Shown: piece by piece, positions 16,702-25,306 of the stretch
Layout of the letters: every line of letters starts with the position of its first letter
Numbering within the stretch: the first letter of the stretch is position 1
Source: Flavobacterium panacagri
Lineage (GTDB): Bacteria > Bacteroidota > Bacteroidia > Flavobacteriales > Flavobacteriaceae
DNA: 64,000 bases
Assembly (NCBI RefSeq): GCF_030378165.1
Contig: NZ_CP119766.1
Span: 2,542,001-2,606,000 of the forward strand
Reading direction: 5' to 3'
Translations under genes and position numbers: made by a program
Notes under the pieces: generated by a model
The model's input: only the letters and a program-made list of their open reading frames with translations
What the model was told of the DNA's origin: nothing
The model's database searches: none

Positions 16702-16824
16702 CTGCAAATCCTTGAATTTGCAGGTCTTCAGACATTTTTTGTGGCTTTTTAAAAAGAATGAAAACTTTAAGTTTTCCGCCTTTTAGGCCTTTCCGTGGGG
16801 AGAGCAGTACTCGAACCCATGAGG
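16702..16824 (-). other. terminator hairpin plus tRNA-like 3' fragment
   Basis: CTGCAAATCCTTGAATTTGC… at 16702-16723 forms a hairpin closely resembling the one downstream of tRNA-Ser at 18423-18454. About 70 bp further right, 16796-16824 reads on the minus strand like the T-arm and 3' end of a tRNA (GGGTTCGAGT then CTCTCCCC), but the T-stem does not pair well and no 5' half is present. The order and spacing mirror the tRNA-Ser 3' end and its hairpin. It may be a decayed copy of an attachment site. The rest of the 16536-16918 gap shows nothing else. Confidence 0.35.
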
Positions 16825-16918
16825 TATCTTTTTAATATGTTAAACATGTTGGTATTTGCATAAGCTTTGAATTAATAATTCTTACAAAATGCCATATTGG
16901 TTAAACCTCATTTTAATA

Positions 16919-18229
16919 TTAAAGTGATGCATTTTTATATTTACTTTTAATTAATTGAATTTCTTTTTCAAGTTTCTCAAGCGTGGTTAAATCTTCTTGA
17001 GAAATCTCATTTGTATGCTTATTGAGTTTTTGATTTAGTATGGACATTTCTCTTCCAATAGTTGTCTGCTCTGTTATGGCATAAGCTTCTGTCTGTTTAA
17101 CCGAGGAGTGTCCAAGCAGTTCTTTGACTACGTTAATTGGGACATTATTGTTCAAGGTTACCGTGCTTCCAAATGTACGGCGTGCCATATGTGTGTTAAG
17201 TGGGAATGGAAAACCGCACAATACAGCAATTTCTTTAAGGTAGCCATTCATCTTCTGATTAGAATAAACAGGCAGGAGAGTTCCTCGTTTAATGCAGACA
17301 GGATGATCTTTATATTTTTCAAGAATTCTGGCAGCATGAGGCAGGAGTGGAATTTTTGCAGTTGAATTAGTTTTCTGGCGTTCAGAGATAATCCAAGGTT
17401 TTCCATCAACTCCGTCTTTTATATCAGCACTTGTGAGCTGGTAGGCATCAATGTATGCAAGCCCTGTGTAGCATTGGAATACAAAAATGTCGCGTACTAT
17501 ACTGAGTCTTTCAATCGAAAACTGATGGGCTTCCAATTCAGCCAATTCTTTTGCAGATATAGGTTTTTTTACAATTTTAGTTTTTTTGCCTTTAAAGCTT
17601 TTAAAAGGGTCTTTTTCAATAATTTCCTTATCAAGTGCACGTATGACAATTTTTTTGAAGTTAGCAATGTATTTAAGGGCTGTATTATTGCTGCATTTGC
17701 GGACAGACCGCAGGTAAAACTCAAAATCTTTTACAAATTCAAGATCTAGATCGGCAAATTCAAAATCATCAGAATTATATTTGAATTTTATAAAATTTGA
17801 CACGTGGTTTTTGGTTATGTTAAACCTTTCCAAGGTTGCACCTGTGTAACCATTGCCAACCAACGCCTCCAATTCATCATTGTGTTTCTGAAATTCTTCA
17901 AGCACTTTTACTCTCGGAGTTATTCTTCCCATGACATGATCCATAATTTTCTGGGAAGTTATTGGTTTTCCGCTGTAGAGTATCTCAGTTTTGATATCGT
18001 GGATTTTCGATGTGAGCGAGTCAAGAAAAAAATTAAGTGACTTTGCGTCTTCTTTTGTTCCGACTGCTCTTTCAGTTTTCTGGTTCCATCGCTCCAGATC
18101 CCATTGGCGTCTTGTAGATGCTTCTTTAGGAATGCCGTCAACGGTGATTCTGAAATAAACGGTTCTAATTTTACTCTCATGTCGGGGAACTTTCAAGAAG
18201 AAAATTAACCCAAAGCTGTTCTCTAGCAT
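16919..18229 (-). CDS. tyrosine recombinase / integrase
   Basis: The protein has 436 residues with the three-part build of Bacteroidota integrases: an arm-binding domain (about 1-105), a SAM-like core-binding domain (about 110-210) and the catalytic domain. The C-terminal signatures are clear: HMARRTFGSTV (about 345-355) and LLGHSSVKQTEAYA, whose Tyr (about 382) is the nucleophile. The position that normally holds the first catalytic Arg (TGLRxxE) reads TGLAYID. CTnDOT-type integrases are known to lack this Arg, so the change need not mean inactivity. The gene lies 282 bp from the tRNA-Ser 3' end and points away from it, the usual layout for integration into a tRNA gene. Confidence 0.9.
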   Translation of the reverse strand: MLENSFGLIFFLKVPRHESKIRTVYFRITVDGIPKEASTRRQWDLERWNQKTERAVGTKEDAKSLNFFLDSLTSKIHDIKTEILYSGKPITSQKIMDHVMGRITPRVKVLEEFQKHNDELEALVGNGYTGATLERFNITKNHVSNFIKFKYNSDDFEFADLDLEFVKDFEFYLRSVRKCSNNTALKYIANFKKIVIRALDKEIIEKDPFKSFKGKKTKIVKKPISAKELAELEAHQFSIERLSIVRDIFVFQCYTGLAYIDAYQLTSADIKDGVDGKPWIISERQKTNSTAKIPLLPHAARILEKYKDHPVCIKRGTLLPVYSNQKMNGYLKEIAVLCGFPFPLNTHMARRTFGSTVTLNNNVPINVVKELLGHSSVKQTEAYAITEQTTIGREMSILNQKLNKHTNEISQEDLTTLEKLEKEIQLIKSKYKNASL

Positions 18230-18330
18230 AATTCAATTTATTAGATTAGTAAATGTAGAATTATAACCTTATTTAAACAAGATGTAAACGTGCTTAACCC
18301 CTTTGATATCGGGACTTAAGATAAAATCTT

Positions 18331-18374
18331 GTGGCACACTTTTAAAATCTTAGCCTGCGCCACGAATGCGCCAC
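18331..18374. repeat. GTGGCAC / GCGCCAC motif cluster beside the integrase
   Basis: GTGGCAC at 18331-18337, GCGCCAC at 18357-18363 and GCGCCAC at 18368-18374 lie in the 281-bp gap between the integrase start and the tRNA. The last two are 11 bp apart, like the pair at 4602-4619. Short repeated words beside an integrase gene are commonly its arm-type binding sites or the sites of its regulator. The assignment here is inferred from position and repetition. Confidence 0.45.
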
Positions 18375-18422
18375 GAAGATTTTGTCTGTTTTTGAAAATA
18401 TTGAAAAGCGGTATAAAAGAAG

Positions 18423-18454
18423 AAACCCTGCAAATCGTTTGATTTGCAGGGTTT
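18423..18454 (-). terminator. hairpin downstream of tRNA-Ser
   Basis: AAACCCTGCAAATC and GATTTGCAGGGTTT are perfectly complementary 14-base arms around four bases. The hairpin lies about 57 bp beyond the tRNA 3' end. T-rich sequence follows on both strands, so it can serve as the tRNA terminator and may also stop transcription from the other side. Confidence 0.6.
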
Positions 18455-18510
18455 TCCGTGAATTTTAGCCTTTTTTGTAAACTTTGAAAAGTCTCTTTTT
18501 AAGCTCTCAG

Positions 18511-18595
18511 CGGAGAAAGAGGGATTCGAACCCCCGGACCTGTTACAGTCAACAGTTTTCAAGACTGCCGCATTCGACCGCTCTGCCATTTCTCC
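18511..18595 (-). tRNA. tRNA-Ser (anticodon TGA)
   Basis: On the minus strand the acceptor arms GGAGAAA and TTTCTCC pair fully, the D-arm region reads GCAGAGCGGTCGAATGCG, the anticodon loop is CTTGAAA with anticodon TGA, a long variable arm follows as expected for serine tRNAs, and the T-loop is GGTTCGAATCC. The discriminator base is G and CCA is not encoded. Its 3' end faces the integrase gene. Confidence 0.95.
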
Positions 18596-18747
18596 AGTAT
18601 GTTGCTATCAGTGCCTGATTGCGGGTGCAAATATAAGACGGTTTTTCGGTTCTCAAAACTTTTTTTAGACTTTTTTTTGAAGATTTTTAAAATAATTTTC
18701 AAGTGTCTAATTATCAGTATTTCTGAAAAGGAGTTTTTTTTGAAGAA

Positions 18748-19146
18748 TTATTCTAAATCGTCTAAAATTGGTGTTGGTTTTTTATTTTCATCAACTGCAA
18801 CAAACGAAAAAGTCCCTGAAACGACTGTTTCGCGAAGCTCCGAATACATTTGCTCCATAAAAATATCAACATGAATTTTACAGCTTGTTCTTCCAACGCT
18901 GTCAACTTTTGCGACCAATTCGATTAAAGTTCCAGCTGGGATTGCTTTTTTAAAGTCAATTTGCCCTGTTGAAATTGTAACTACTTTTTTTCGACTGAAA
19001 CGTGTAGCACAGATAAAAGCTACTTCATCCATTAAATGAAGTGCGGTTCCTCCAAATAAAGTGTCGTAATGATTCGTTGTACTTGGAAAAACAGCTTTAA
19101 AAATTCGTGTTTCTGATTTTAAAATTCTTTCTTCTACTGTTCCCAT
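18748..19146 (-). CDS. acyl-CoA thioesterase (hotdog fold, YciA/BACH-like)
   Basis: I start at the ATG at 19146, one base after the stop of the RibBA-like gene, giving 132 residues, a normal single-hotdog length. A start at 19188 would overlap that gene by 41 bp. The family signature is clear: NHYDTLFGGTALHLMDEVA, the loop and central helix that carry the catalytic Asp, then QIDFKKAIPAGTLIELVAKV, typical of acyl-CoA thioesterases. The protein should hydrolyse acyl-CoA thioesters in the cytoplasm; chain-length preference cannot be read from sequence. It is the last gene of a minus-strand core operon. Confidence 0.85.
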   Translation of the reverse strand: MGTVEERILKSETRIFKAVFPSTTNHYDTLFGGTALHLMDEVAFICATRFSRKKVVTISTGQIDFKKAIPAGTLIELVAKVDSVGRTSCKIHVDIFMEQMYSELRETVVSGTFSFVAVDENKKPTPILDDLE

Positions 19147-19147
19147 A

Positions 19148-20281
19148 TTAGTAATTAACGTATTCTGTAATTTCAAGTCCATAACCAATCATACCAACAC
19201 GTTTGGTTTGTTCTGTATTTGAAACTAATCTAATCTTAGAAATATCAATGTCGTGAAGAATTTGAGCTCCAATACCATAATCTTTGCTGTCAATAATGAC
19301 TTTAGGAGCTTTTAAGGTTCCTTGCGATTGAAGTGTTTTAAGCTCTGAAATTCGATTTAAAAGGTTAACTGCTGTCATATCCTGATTAATGAAGATAACA
19401 GCGCCTTTTCCATTCTCATTAATTACTTTAAACATATCATCTAACTGCTGCTCAGCATTATTAGTTAAAGTTCCTAATAAATCATTATTAACCTGAGAAG
19501 AGTGGATTCTGGTCAAAATTGGTTCGCCAAGATTCCAAGTTCCTTTTGTTAAAGCAATATGAATTTGTTTGTTTGTTGTTTGTTCGTAAGCTCTTAATCT
19601 GAAAGTTCCAAAGCGAGTTTCAATATCAAAATCTTCTTTTTTAACGATTAAGCTGTCGTGCTGCATTCTATAGGCAACTAAATCCTCAATCGAAACTAAT
19701 TTCAAATCGAATTTTTTAGCCACTTTTATCAATTCAGGCAAACGTGACATTGTTCCGTCTTCGTTAAGAATTTCGCAGATAACACCCGCTGGTTTAAATC
19801 CTGCCAAACGTGCAAAGTCGATAGCAGCTTCAGTGTGGCCTGTTCTTCTTAAAACACCGCCTTGTTTTGCAATTAAAGGGAAAATATGCCCAGGACGAGC
19901 TAAATCGTGTGGTTTTGTGTTTGGGTCGACTAAAGCTTCAACTGTTTTAGAACGATCTGCGGCAGAGATTCCAGTCGTTACTCCGTTTCCTTTTAAATCA
20001 ACAGAAACTGTAAAAGCAGTTTCCATATGATCTGTATTATTGGTAACCATTGCACGAAGGTCTAGTTCTTTACAACGACTTTCAGTAAGTGGTGTACAAA
20101 TTAAACCGCGTCCGTGCGTAGCCATAAAGTTAATCATTTCTGGAGTAATTTTTTCAGCAGCTGCTAAAAAGTCACCCTCGTTTTCGCGATCCTCATCATC
20201 GACTACAATGATTACTTTACCTTGACGAATATCTTCTATAGCTTCCTCAATGGTATTCAGTTGTATTTTTGTTGTTGACAT
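19148..20281 (-). CDS. ribB: RibBA-like protein: DHBP synthase with a degenerate GTP cyclohydrolase II half
   Basis: The protein has 377 residues. Residues 1-205 are a full 3,4-dihydroxy-2-butanone-4-phosphate synthase with its metal/substrate motifs [10 protein letters not shown] (about 28-37) and HTEAA (about 147-151), a riboflavin precursor step. Residues 206-377 align with GTP cyclohydrolase II, but where that enzyme has its zinc cysteines (…C…GSLRCDCG…) this one reads [23 protein letters not shown] with no Cys, and the RQEGRGIGL motif is replaced by [11 protein letters not shown]. The second half is therefore probably not catalytic, as in RibBX-type proteins described in Proteobacteria. 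A separate ribA would be needed elsewhere. The permease gene ends 2 bp upstream. Confidence 0.85.
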   Translation of the reverse strand: MSTTKIQLNTIEEAIEDIRQGKVIIVVDDEDRENEGDFLAAAEKITPEMINFMATHGRGLICTPLTESRCKELDLRAMVTNNTDHMETAFTVSVDLKGNGVTTGISAADRSKTVEALVDPNTKPHDLARPGHIFPLIAKQGGVLRRTGHTEAAIDFARLAGFKPAGVICEILNEDGTMSRLPELIKVAKKFDLKLVSIEDLVAYRMQHDSLIVKKEDFDIETRFGTFRLRAYEQTTNKQIHIALTKGTWNLGEPILTRIHSSQVNNDLLGTLTNNAEQQLDDMFKVINENGKGAVIFINQDMTAVNLLNRISELKTLQSQGTLKAPKVIIDSKDYGIGAQILHDIDISKIRLVSNTEQTKRVGMIGYGLEITEYVNY

Positions 20282-20283
20282 AA

Positions 20284-21738
20284 TTATTGTTGCTTTTGAG
20301 CTGGTAAAAACCGCTCGGAAATTTTCTGAAATAGTTGTGAAATCGGAGTTGTAATCGCATCAAAATTGATTAATCCGTTATCATTTGTTGCGCGATAAGT
20401 TAAAAGAATCGCCAATGGAGACAGTATGAATGAGGACATCCATGATCCCAAAAACGGAGACATACCGCCTTCTTGAGATAATCTTTTTCCAAAAGTATTA
20501 ATAAAGTGGAAAGTAATAAAAATTAAAACGGCAAATACAATTGGAAGCCCAAGTCCGCCTTTTCTAATAATCGCTCCAAGTGGTGCTCCAATAAAAAACA
20601 TTAAAAAACAAGCAAATGCAATTACAAACTTTTCGTATAATGCAGTTAAATGTTTATTGATTTCACGTTGTTTGTCTTTTAAATCTCTTTGAGTAGTTTC
20701 TATTGAGTAAATGTTACTGGTAACATTGCTTCCGGCCATTTTTAAAATATCTACCTTGTCTTTGTTGGAATACATGGACATCAGGTTGTTTGGCAGTTGT
20801 TTTTTCTTTGTTTTTGTCCCTGGAGGAGATGGATATTTTCTAATTCCAACACGCTGATTGATGTTTTCAGAAAAAGAAACAATTTCATTATCAATGTTTT
20901 TGTTTAATGAATCTAATGTATAACGCAGTTCGTTGACATTCAACATTGCATTTGTACCAGCAATACTTTCTTTACTGTCATCTACCTTGTTTAATTCGGA
21001 TAAGTCAATATTGATAATCTGCTTTTTAAATTTTCCTTTTACAAAAGGCAGTTTGGCGCGATCTTCATATTTTTTTGGTGTAACATCCTGATAATAATAA
21101 CCATCATTTAAAACGAGTTTTAAAATGCTCGATTTTTCACTGCTCACCAATTCTCCTGTTTTAGATTTAATAACGGTTTTATTTTCGCCCATATTATTAG
21201 GCTTTTCGTGAATGGTTACTTCTGTTAGCTTGTTCCCGTTTTCTCCAGATTTTTTTACAACTTTAATATTGTAAAATCCAACATCATTAAATTGTCCTTC
21301 AACAATCGCCATTGCCGGTTTGGCTTGGGCGATATTTTTTCGAAAGTTTACAAACTTGAATTCTGCGTATGGAATAACATTGTTTGCAAACCAAAACGCA
21401 ACGATGCTTAAAATGAAAATAAAAATAATGAGTACTCGCATGGCTCTCTGAAGTGAGATTCCAGACGATTTCATGGCTGCAAACTCGTAATTTTCGGCTA
21501 AGTTTCCGAAAGTCATAATGGAAGCTAGTAAAACCGATAAAGGAAGTACCAGAGGTATAATTCGTGGCATAGAAAAAAGCAGGAATTTCACGACTAATAT
21601 TAAGTCGAGATCTTTACCTGCTAATTCTGATATAAATAGCCATACTGTTTGTAGTATGAATATGAAAAATAGGATTACAAATACCGTAGTAAATGTAAGT
21701 AAGAATGTTTTTAATAAGTATTTGTCTAGAATTTTCAA
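20284..21738 (-). CDS. LptF/LptG family (YjgP/YjgQ) permease
   Basis: The protein has 484 residues with three N-terminal membrane helices (about 12-35, 50-75, 97-120), a large periplasmic beta-rich domain (about 125-370) and three C-terminal helices (about 372-460). This is the layout of the LptF and LptG permeases that extract lipopolysaccharide from the inner membrane with the LptB ATPase. The N-terminal MKILDKYLLKTFLLTF and the GGLGLPIVFAV loop are typical. Sequence alone does not separate LptF from LptG; flavobacterial homologues are usually called LptG-like. It lies between lolA and the RibBA-like gene in the same operon. The Lys-rich insert near 315-325 (KTKKKQLPNN) is a local oddity. 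Confidence 0.85.
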   Translation of the reverse strand: MKILDKYLLKTFLLTFTTVFVILFFIFILQTVWLFISELAGKDLDLILVVKFLLFSMPRIIPLVLPLSVLLASIMTFGNLAENYEFAAMKSSGISLQRAMRVLIIFIFILSIVAFWFANNVIPYAEFKFVNFRKNIAQAKPAMAIVEGQFNDVGFYNIKVVKKSGENGNKLTEVTIHEKPNNMGENKTVIKSKTGELVSSEKSSILKLVLNDGYYYQDVTPKKYEDRAKLPFVKGKFKKQIINIDLSELNKVDDSKESIAGTNAMLNVNELRYTLDSLNKNIDNEIVSFSENINQRVGIRKYPSPPGTKTKKKQLPNNLMSMYSNKDKVDILKMAGSNVTSNIYSIETTQRDLKDKQREINKHLTALYEKFVIAFACFLMFFIGAPLGAIIRKGGLGLPIVFAVLIFITFHFINTFGKRLSQEGGMSPFLGSWMSSFILSPLAILLTYRATNDNGLINFDAITTPISQLFQKISERFLPAQKQQ

Positions 21739-21746
21739 CCTTCTGA

Positions 21747-22394
21747 TTAATCTAATTTATTAATGTAGTATTTCGGGTATTTACTCGCTACAAATGTAAA
21801 TTGATTTTTTGATAATGGCTGATTGGTTTTAAAAGAATTAACGGTTAAAGTTGTTTTTGTTCCGTTTTTTCCAGTTTCAATCAAATTATAAATGTGTTTT
21901 GTCTGACTATCAATACCCAAAAGAATTTCTTTTCTTTGGTCTTTTCCGCTTGTAGGAACTAATTTGATGTATTGAATTTTTCTTCCTTTTACGTTTTGTA
22001 CGATATCCATCGTGTATTTGTAACCAGAATTAAAGAAAGTAAGCATTTTAGATGGGGTAATCGCATTATCGTCTTTCTCATTTACTTTAGAGATAGTAAC
22101 TTCTTCGTCTTCAGGAACAATAGTATAGGTTTTTTGACCGTCAAAAATTTTAGTCACGCCCATGAAATTCAAAACATATTGATTGCCTTTCATTGTAACG
22201 TTTCCTTTACTGTCTTGATTAATGTTTTCTTTAGCGTTATTCAAAGAATATTTAAAGTCAATAACAATATTGTCATAGCTTTTAATTTTTGAAGTTACTT
22301 CGTTCAATAAATCTTTGGCTTTTTTATCTTGAGCTTGAATAGAAGTGAAGCTCAAAAGCAAAATAACTGCTAATTGAAAACACTTTTTAGTCAT
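21747..22394 (-). CDS. lolA: outer-membrane lipoprotein carrier LolA
   Basis: I choose the ATG at 22394 (215 residues) because it opens a signal peptide, MTKKCFQLAVILLLSFTSIQ, cleaved before AQDKKAK. The frame could also begin at 22439, right after the ftsK stop. The mature protein matches periplasmic LolA: AKDLLNEVTSKIKSYDNIVIDF at its start, a series of beta strands (GNVTMKGNQYVLNFMG, GQKTYTIVP), and a C-terminal half with NSFKTNQPLSKNQFTF. LolA shuttles lipoproteins across the periplasm. Placement directly after ftsK is a common arrangement and supports the call. Confidence 0.85.
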   Translation of the reverse strand: MTKKCFQLAVILLLSFTSIQAQDKKAKDLLNEVTSKIKSYDNIVIDFKYSLNNAKENINQDSKGNVTMKGNQYVLNFMGVTKIFDGQKTYTIVPEDEEVTISKVNEKDDNAITPSKMLTFFNSGYKYTMDIVQNVKGRKIQYIKLVPTSGKDQRKEILLGIDSQTKHIYNLIETGKNGTKTTLTVNSFKTNQPLSKNQFTFVASKYPKYYINKLD

Positions 22395-22446
22395 GTTTGT
22401 GATAGAATTGTTGTTGATTTCTTGAATTTTTACTTTCATGATTGGA

Positions 22447-24900
22447 TTAATTTTGTTCATTATTAAAAAATTGATCAAGAGCACTTAAGTCTAAAATGTT
22501 TACAGTTCTTGCTTTACTGCCTTCGAAAGGGCCAACAATTCCGGCTGCTTCCAGCTGATCGATTAGACGGCCAGCTCTGTTATAACCTAGTTTTAATTTT
22601 CTTTGCAGTAATGAAGCAGAACCTTGCTGTGCATTGACAATAATCTCCGCAGCTTCTCTAAATAAGGTATCTCTTTCGGAAATATCTATATCAAGATTAA
22701 TGCCACTTTCTTCCCCAACAAACTCTGGAAGCAAATAAGCTGTAGAGTATGCCTTTTGGGAACCAATAAAATCTGTAATTTTTTCAACTTCTGGTGTGTC
22801 AATAAAGGCGCACTGTACACGTACGACATCGTTTCCATTTGTATATAATAAATCTCCACGTCCAATAAGCTGATCGGCTCCTTGAGTGTCCAAAATAGTT
22901 CTTGAATCAATTTTTGAAGTTACTCTAAAAGCAATTCTGGCAGGGAAATTGGCTTTAATTAAACCTGTAATTACGTTAACAGAAGGTCGTTGTGTTGCAA
23001 TAATCAAGTGAATTCCAATGGCACGGGCTAACTGCGCTAAACGAGCAATCGGAATTTCTACTTCTTTTCCAGCTGTCATAATTAAATCGGCGAACTCATC
23101 GACAACTAAAACAATATATGGTAAAAAGCGGTGGCCGGCTTCAGGATTTAATTTTCTTGATTTGAATTTTTCGTTGTATTCTTTGATATTACGAACCATC
23201 GCATCTTTTAGTAAAGAATAACGATTGTCCATTTCAGTACAAAGCGAATTTAAAGTATTGACAACTTTTGCATTGTCAGTAATAATAGCATCTTCCGTGT
23301 CGGGAAGTTTGGCTAAATAATGTCTTTCGATTTTATTAAAAAGCGTAAGCTCCACTTTTTTCGGATCAACTAAAACGAATTTTACTTCTGCTGGATGTTT
23401 TTTGTATAATAATGAAGTTAAAACTGCATTCAATCCAACAGATTTTCCTTGTCCTGTTGCTCCTGCCATCAATAAGTGGGGCATTTTGGCAAGATCGACT
23501 ACAAAAGTTTCGTTTGAAATGGTTTTTCCTAAAGCAATTGGTAGTTCCATTTCGGCTTCTTGGAATTTAGCTGCTCCAATAACACTTTTCATCGAAACCA
23601 TAGTTGGGTTTTTGTTCGGAACCTCAATACCGATAGTACCTTTTCCGGGAATTGGCGCAATAATACGAATTCCTAATGCTGATAATGACAATGCAATATC
23701 ATCTTCTAAACTCTTAATTTTTGAAATTCTAATTCCTGCTTCTGGAACAATTTCATACAAAGTAACCGATGGTCCAACGGTTGCTTTAATTTGTGCGATT
23801 TCAATTTTGTAATTACGAAGTGTATCTACAATTTTATTTTTATTTTCTTCTAATTCTTCTTGGTTGATCGTAATTCCACCAGTCGAATATTCTTTTAATA
23901 AATCGATGGTTGGGAATTTATAATTGGATAAGTCCAAAGTCGGATCAAATAATCCAAAATCGGCAACTAGTCGTGAAGCTAAGTTTTCTTCGATAATATC
24001 TTCTTCTTCCGCTTTTTCAATTACAAAAGCTTCGTCAGGAGAAACTAATGGTAGTTCTTGTTTTGGAGTAATTGGCTTTAAAATCGGATTTAGCTCAATT
24101 TCCGAAGAATGAGAAATAGTTGGTTTTAATGCTTCTTTGTTAAGTTCAAATTGCGTGTCAACTGTTTTGATGTGAATATCATCTATTTCAGGATCACTTT
24201 CAATTTCTTCTTTAATAGCAAATTCTTCTAAATTATAAGCGCTTTCAGGTTGGTTTACAGCTGGCTTTAAAGTGTCTAATTCTGATTTAAATTCTTTTTT
24301 AGTAGAATCAAAATACGATTGAATTTTTTCTGGAGATATTTTGATTTTGAAAATCAGATAAACGATTAATCCAAAAAGCAGTGTAAGCAAAGTACCTGTT
24401 TTTCCAATATAATCCTGCAGAAATAAGTTTAATTCGTAACCAATTGTACCGCCTAATTCTGGTGCAGAAGTGGCAAAAAAACCAAATAAAATAGAAATAA
24501 TAATAATGGCAAAAATATCCCAAAACCAAGTATTCTTTAATTTTTGGGTCGAAAGATCCAAGGCTAAAAACATTCCAGTAAGGAAAAATAAACGTACAAA
24601 AATGAAAGAAGCAAGTCCGAAACCTCTATAGATAATCAAGTCGGCTAAATAAGCTCCGAATTTTCCTAACCAGTTTTCTGCAACTTCTGTACGGTCACCA
24701 AGCTGGTTTACGACACTTTGATCATTTTGCCATTGTCCATTTACATAAAAAGACATAAATGCGACTAATAGTGCAATAGAGAAAAGAACCAAAAGACAGC
24801 CCAAAACAAATTTCTGTGGTTTGGTCATCTTCCAGGATCTTTTAGTGCCTTGTTGTTTGTCGTTTTTTTTATCTACAGTTTCTTTTTTATTTTTTGCCAT
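22447..24900 (-). CDS. ftsK: DNA translocase FtsK
   Basis: The protein has 817 residues. Four N-terminal membrane helices (about 28-180) anchor it at the septum. A charged linker (about 190-330) follows, then the motor: beta/alpha domains with GIRISKIKSLEDDIALSLSA, Walker A in LMAGATGQGKSVGLNAVL (about 477-494) and Walker B in YIVLVVDEFADLI (about 593-605). The C-terminal winged-helix gamma domain (about 745-810, LLQRKLKLGYNRAGRLIDQL) reads the polar KOPS sites. FtsK pumps chromosome termini during division and activates XerCD. Length and domain order are normal. Confidence 0.95.
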   Translation of the reverse strand: MAKNKKETVDKKNDKQQGTKRSWKMTKPQKFVLGCLLVLFSIALLVAFMSFYVNGQWQNDQSVVNQLGDRTEVAENWLGKFGAYLADLIIYRGFGLASFIFVRLFFLTGMFLALDLSTQKLKNTWFWDIFAIIIISILFGFFATSAPELGGTIGYELNLFLQDYIGKTGTLLTLLFGLIVYLIFKIKISPEKIQSYFDSTKKEFKSELDTLKPAVNQPESAYNLEEFAIKEEIESDPEIDDIHIKTVDTQFELNKEALKPTISHSSEIELNPILKPITPKQELPLVSPDEAFVIEKAEEEDIIEENLASRLVADFGLFDPTLDLSNYKFPTIDLLKEYSTGGITINQEELEENKNKIVDTLRNYKIEIAQIKATVGPSVTLYEIVPEAGIRISKIKSLEDDIALSLSALGIRIIAPIPGKGTIGIEVPNKNPTMVSMKSVIGAAKFQEAEMELPIALGKTISNETFVVDLAKMPHLLMAGATGQGKSVGLNAVLTSLLYKKHPAEVKFVLVDPKKVELTLFNKIERHYLAKLPDTEDAIITDNAKVVNTLNSLCTEMDNRYSLLKDAMVRNIKEYNEKFKSRKLNPEAGHRFLPYIVLVVDEFADLIMTAGKEVEIPIARLAQLARAIGIHLIIATQRPSVNVITGLIKANFPARIAFRVTSKIDSRTILDTQGADQLIGRGDLLYTNGNDVVRVQCAFIDTPEVEKITDFIGSQKAYSTAYLLPEFVGEESGINLDIDISERDTLFREAAEIIVNAQQGSASLLQRKLKLGYNRAGRLIDQLEAAGIVGPFEGSKARTVNILDLSALDQFFNNEQN

Positions 24901-24918
24901 TCTTGCGTTTTCCTTTGC

Positions 24919-25293
24919 CTAAATAAATTTTGGAATATAAATAATCAAGCCTATTGCTATTGCAGTCATTGCAGCAAAAAATACCGCCCCTGCAGCAATA
25001 TCTTTAATAAAACCGATTCGTTTGCTGTAATCAGGATGGATAAAATCGGCAATTTTTTCAACTGCCGTATTCAATCCTTCAATGCTTAAAACCAAACCGA
25101 TGGCAAATGTCTGACAAAGCCATTCGGTTTGTGAAATGTGAAAATAGAACCCGGCAATGGTCATGATAATTCCCAAAGAGAATTGCACCATGATGCTGTG
25201 TTCTGTTTTAATCAATTTTACAGCTCCTTTAAATGCATAAGTCATGCTTTTTAAACGACCTGTAACAAAAGTATTGTCTTTTTGAAACTCCAT
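24919..25293 (-). CDS. dgkA: diacylglycerol kinase / undecaprenol kinase family (DgkA)
   Basis: The protein has 124 residues, the usual size for this small integral-membrane kinase, with three hydrophobic helices (about 30-48, 52-72, 100-122). The active-site phrase EGLNTAVEKIADFIHPDY is intact, with the catalytic Glu and Asn. The family phosphorylates diacylglycerol in Gram-negatives or undecaprenol in Gram-positives; for Bacteroidota the substrate is not certain. It lies 18 bp upstream of ftsK in the same direction, and the Tpx stop/start spacing (13 bp) suggests one transcript. Confidence 0.9.
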   Translation of the reverse strand: MEFQKDNTFVTGRLKSMTYAFKGAVKLIKTEHSIMVQFSLGIIMTIAGFYFHISQTEWLCQTFAIGLVLSIEGLNTAVEKIADFIHPDYSKRIGFIKDIAAGAVFFAAMTAIAIGLIIYIPKFI

Positions 25294-25306
25294 TTAAGGG
25301 AAAATA

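Larger units (their letters stand above)
4600..18375. mobile_element. putative integrated element / defence island next to tRNA-Ser
   Basis: The segment has a tyrosine recombinase at its right end, 282 bp from the 3' end of tRNA-Ser, and matching GYGCCAC motif pairs in direct orientation at both proposed ends. Everything inside is accessory in character: a protease/NTPase operon, small membrane proteins and an IS3 element. Core metabolic genes begin immediately beyond the tRNA. No second copy of the tRNA 3' end was found near 4600, so the exact attachment core is not established and the left boundary may lie elsewhere. There are no conjugation or phage genes, so it would be non-autonomous apart from its integrase. 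Confidence 0.5.

Noticed and set aside
1..18510. Prophage
   Set aside because: There is an integrase but no capsid, portal, terminase, tail or lysis gene in the accessory region.
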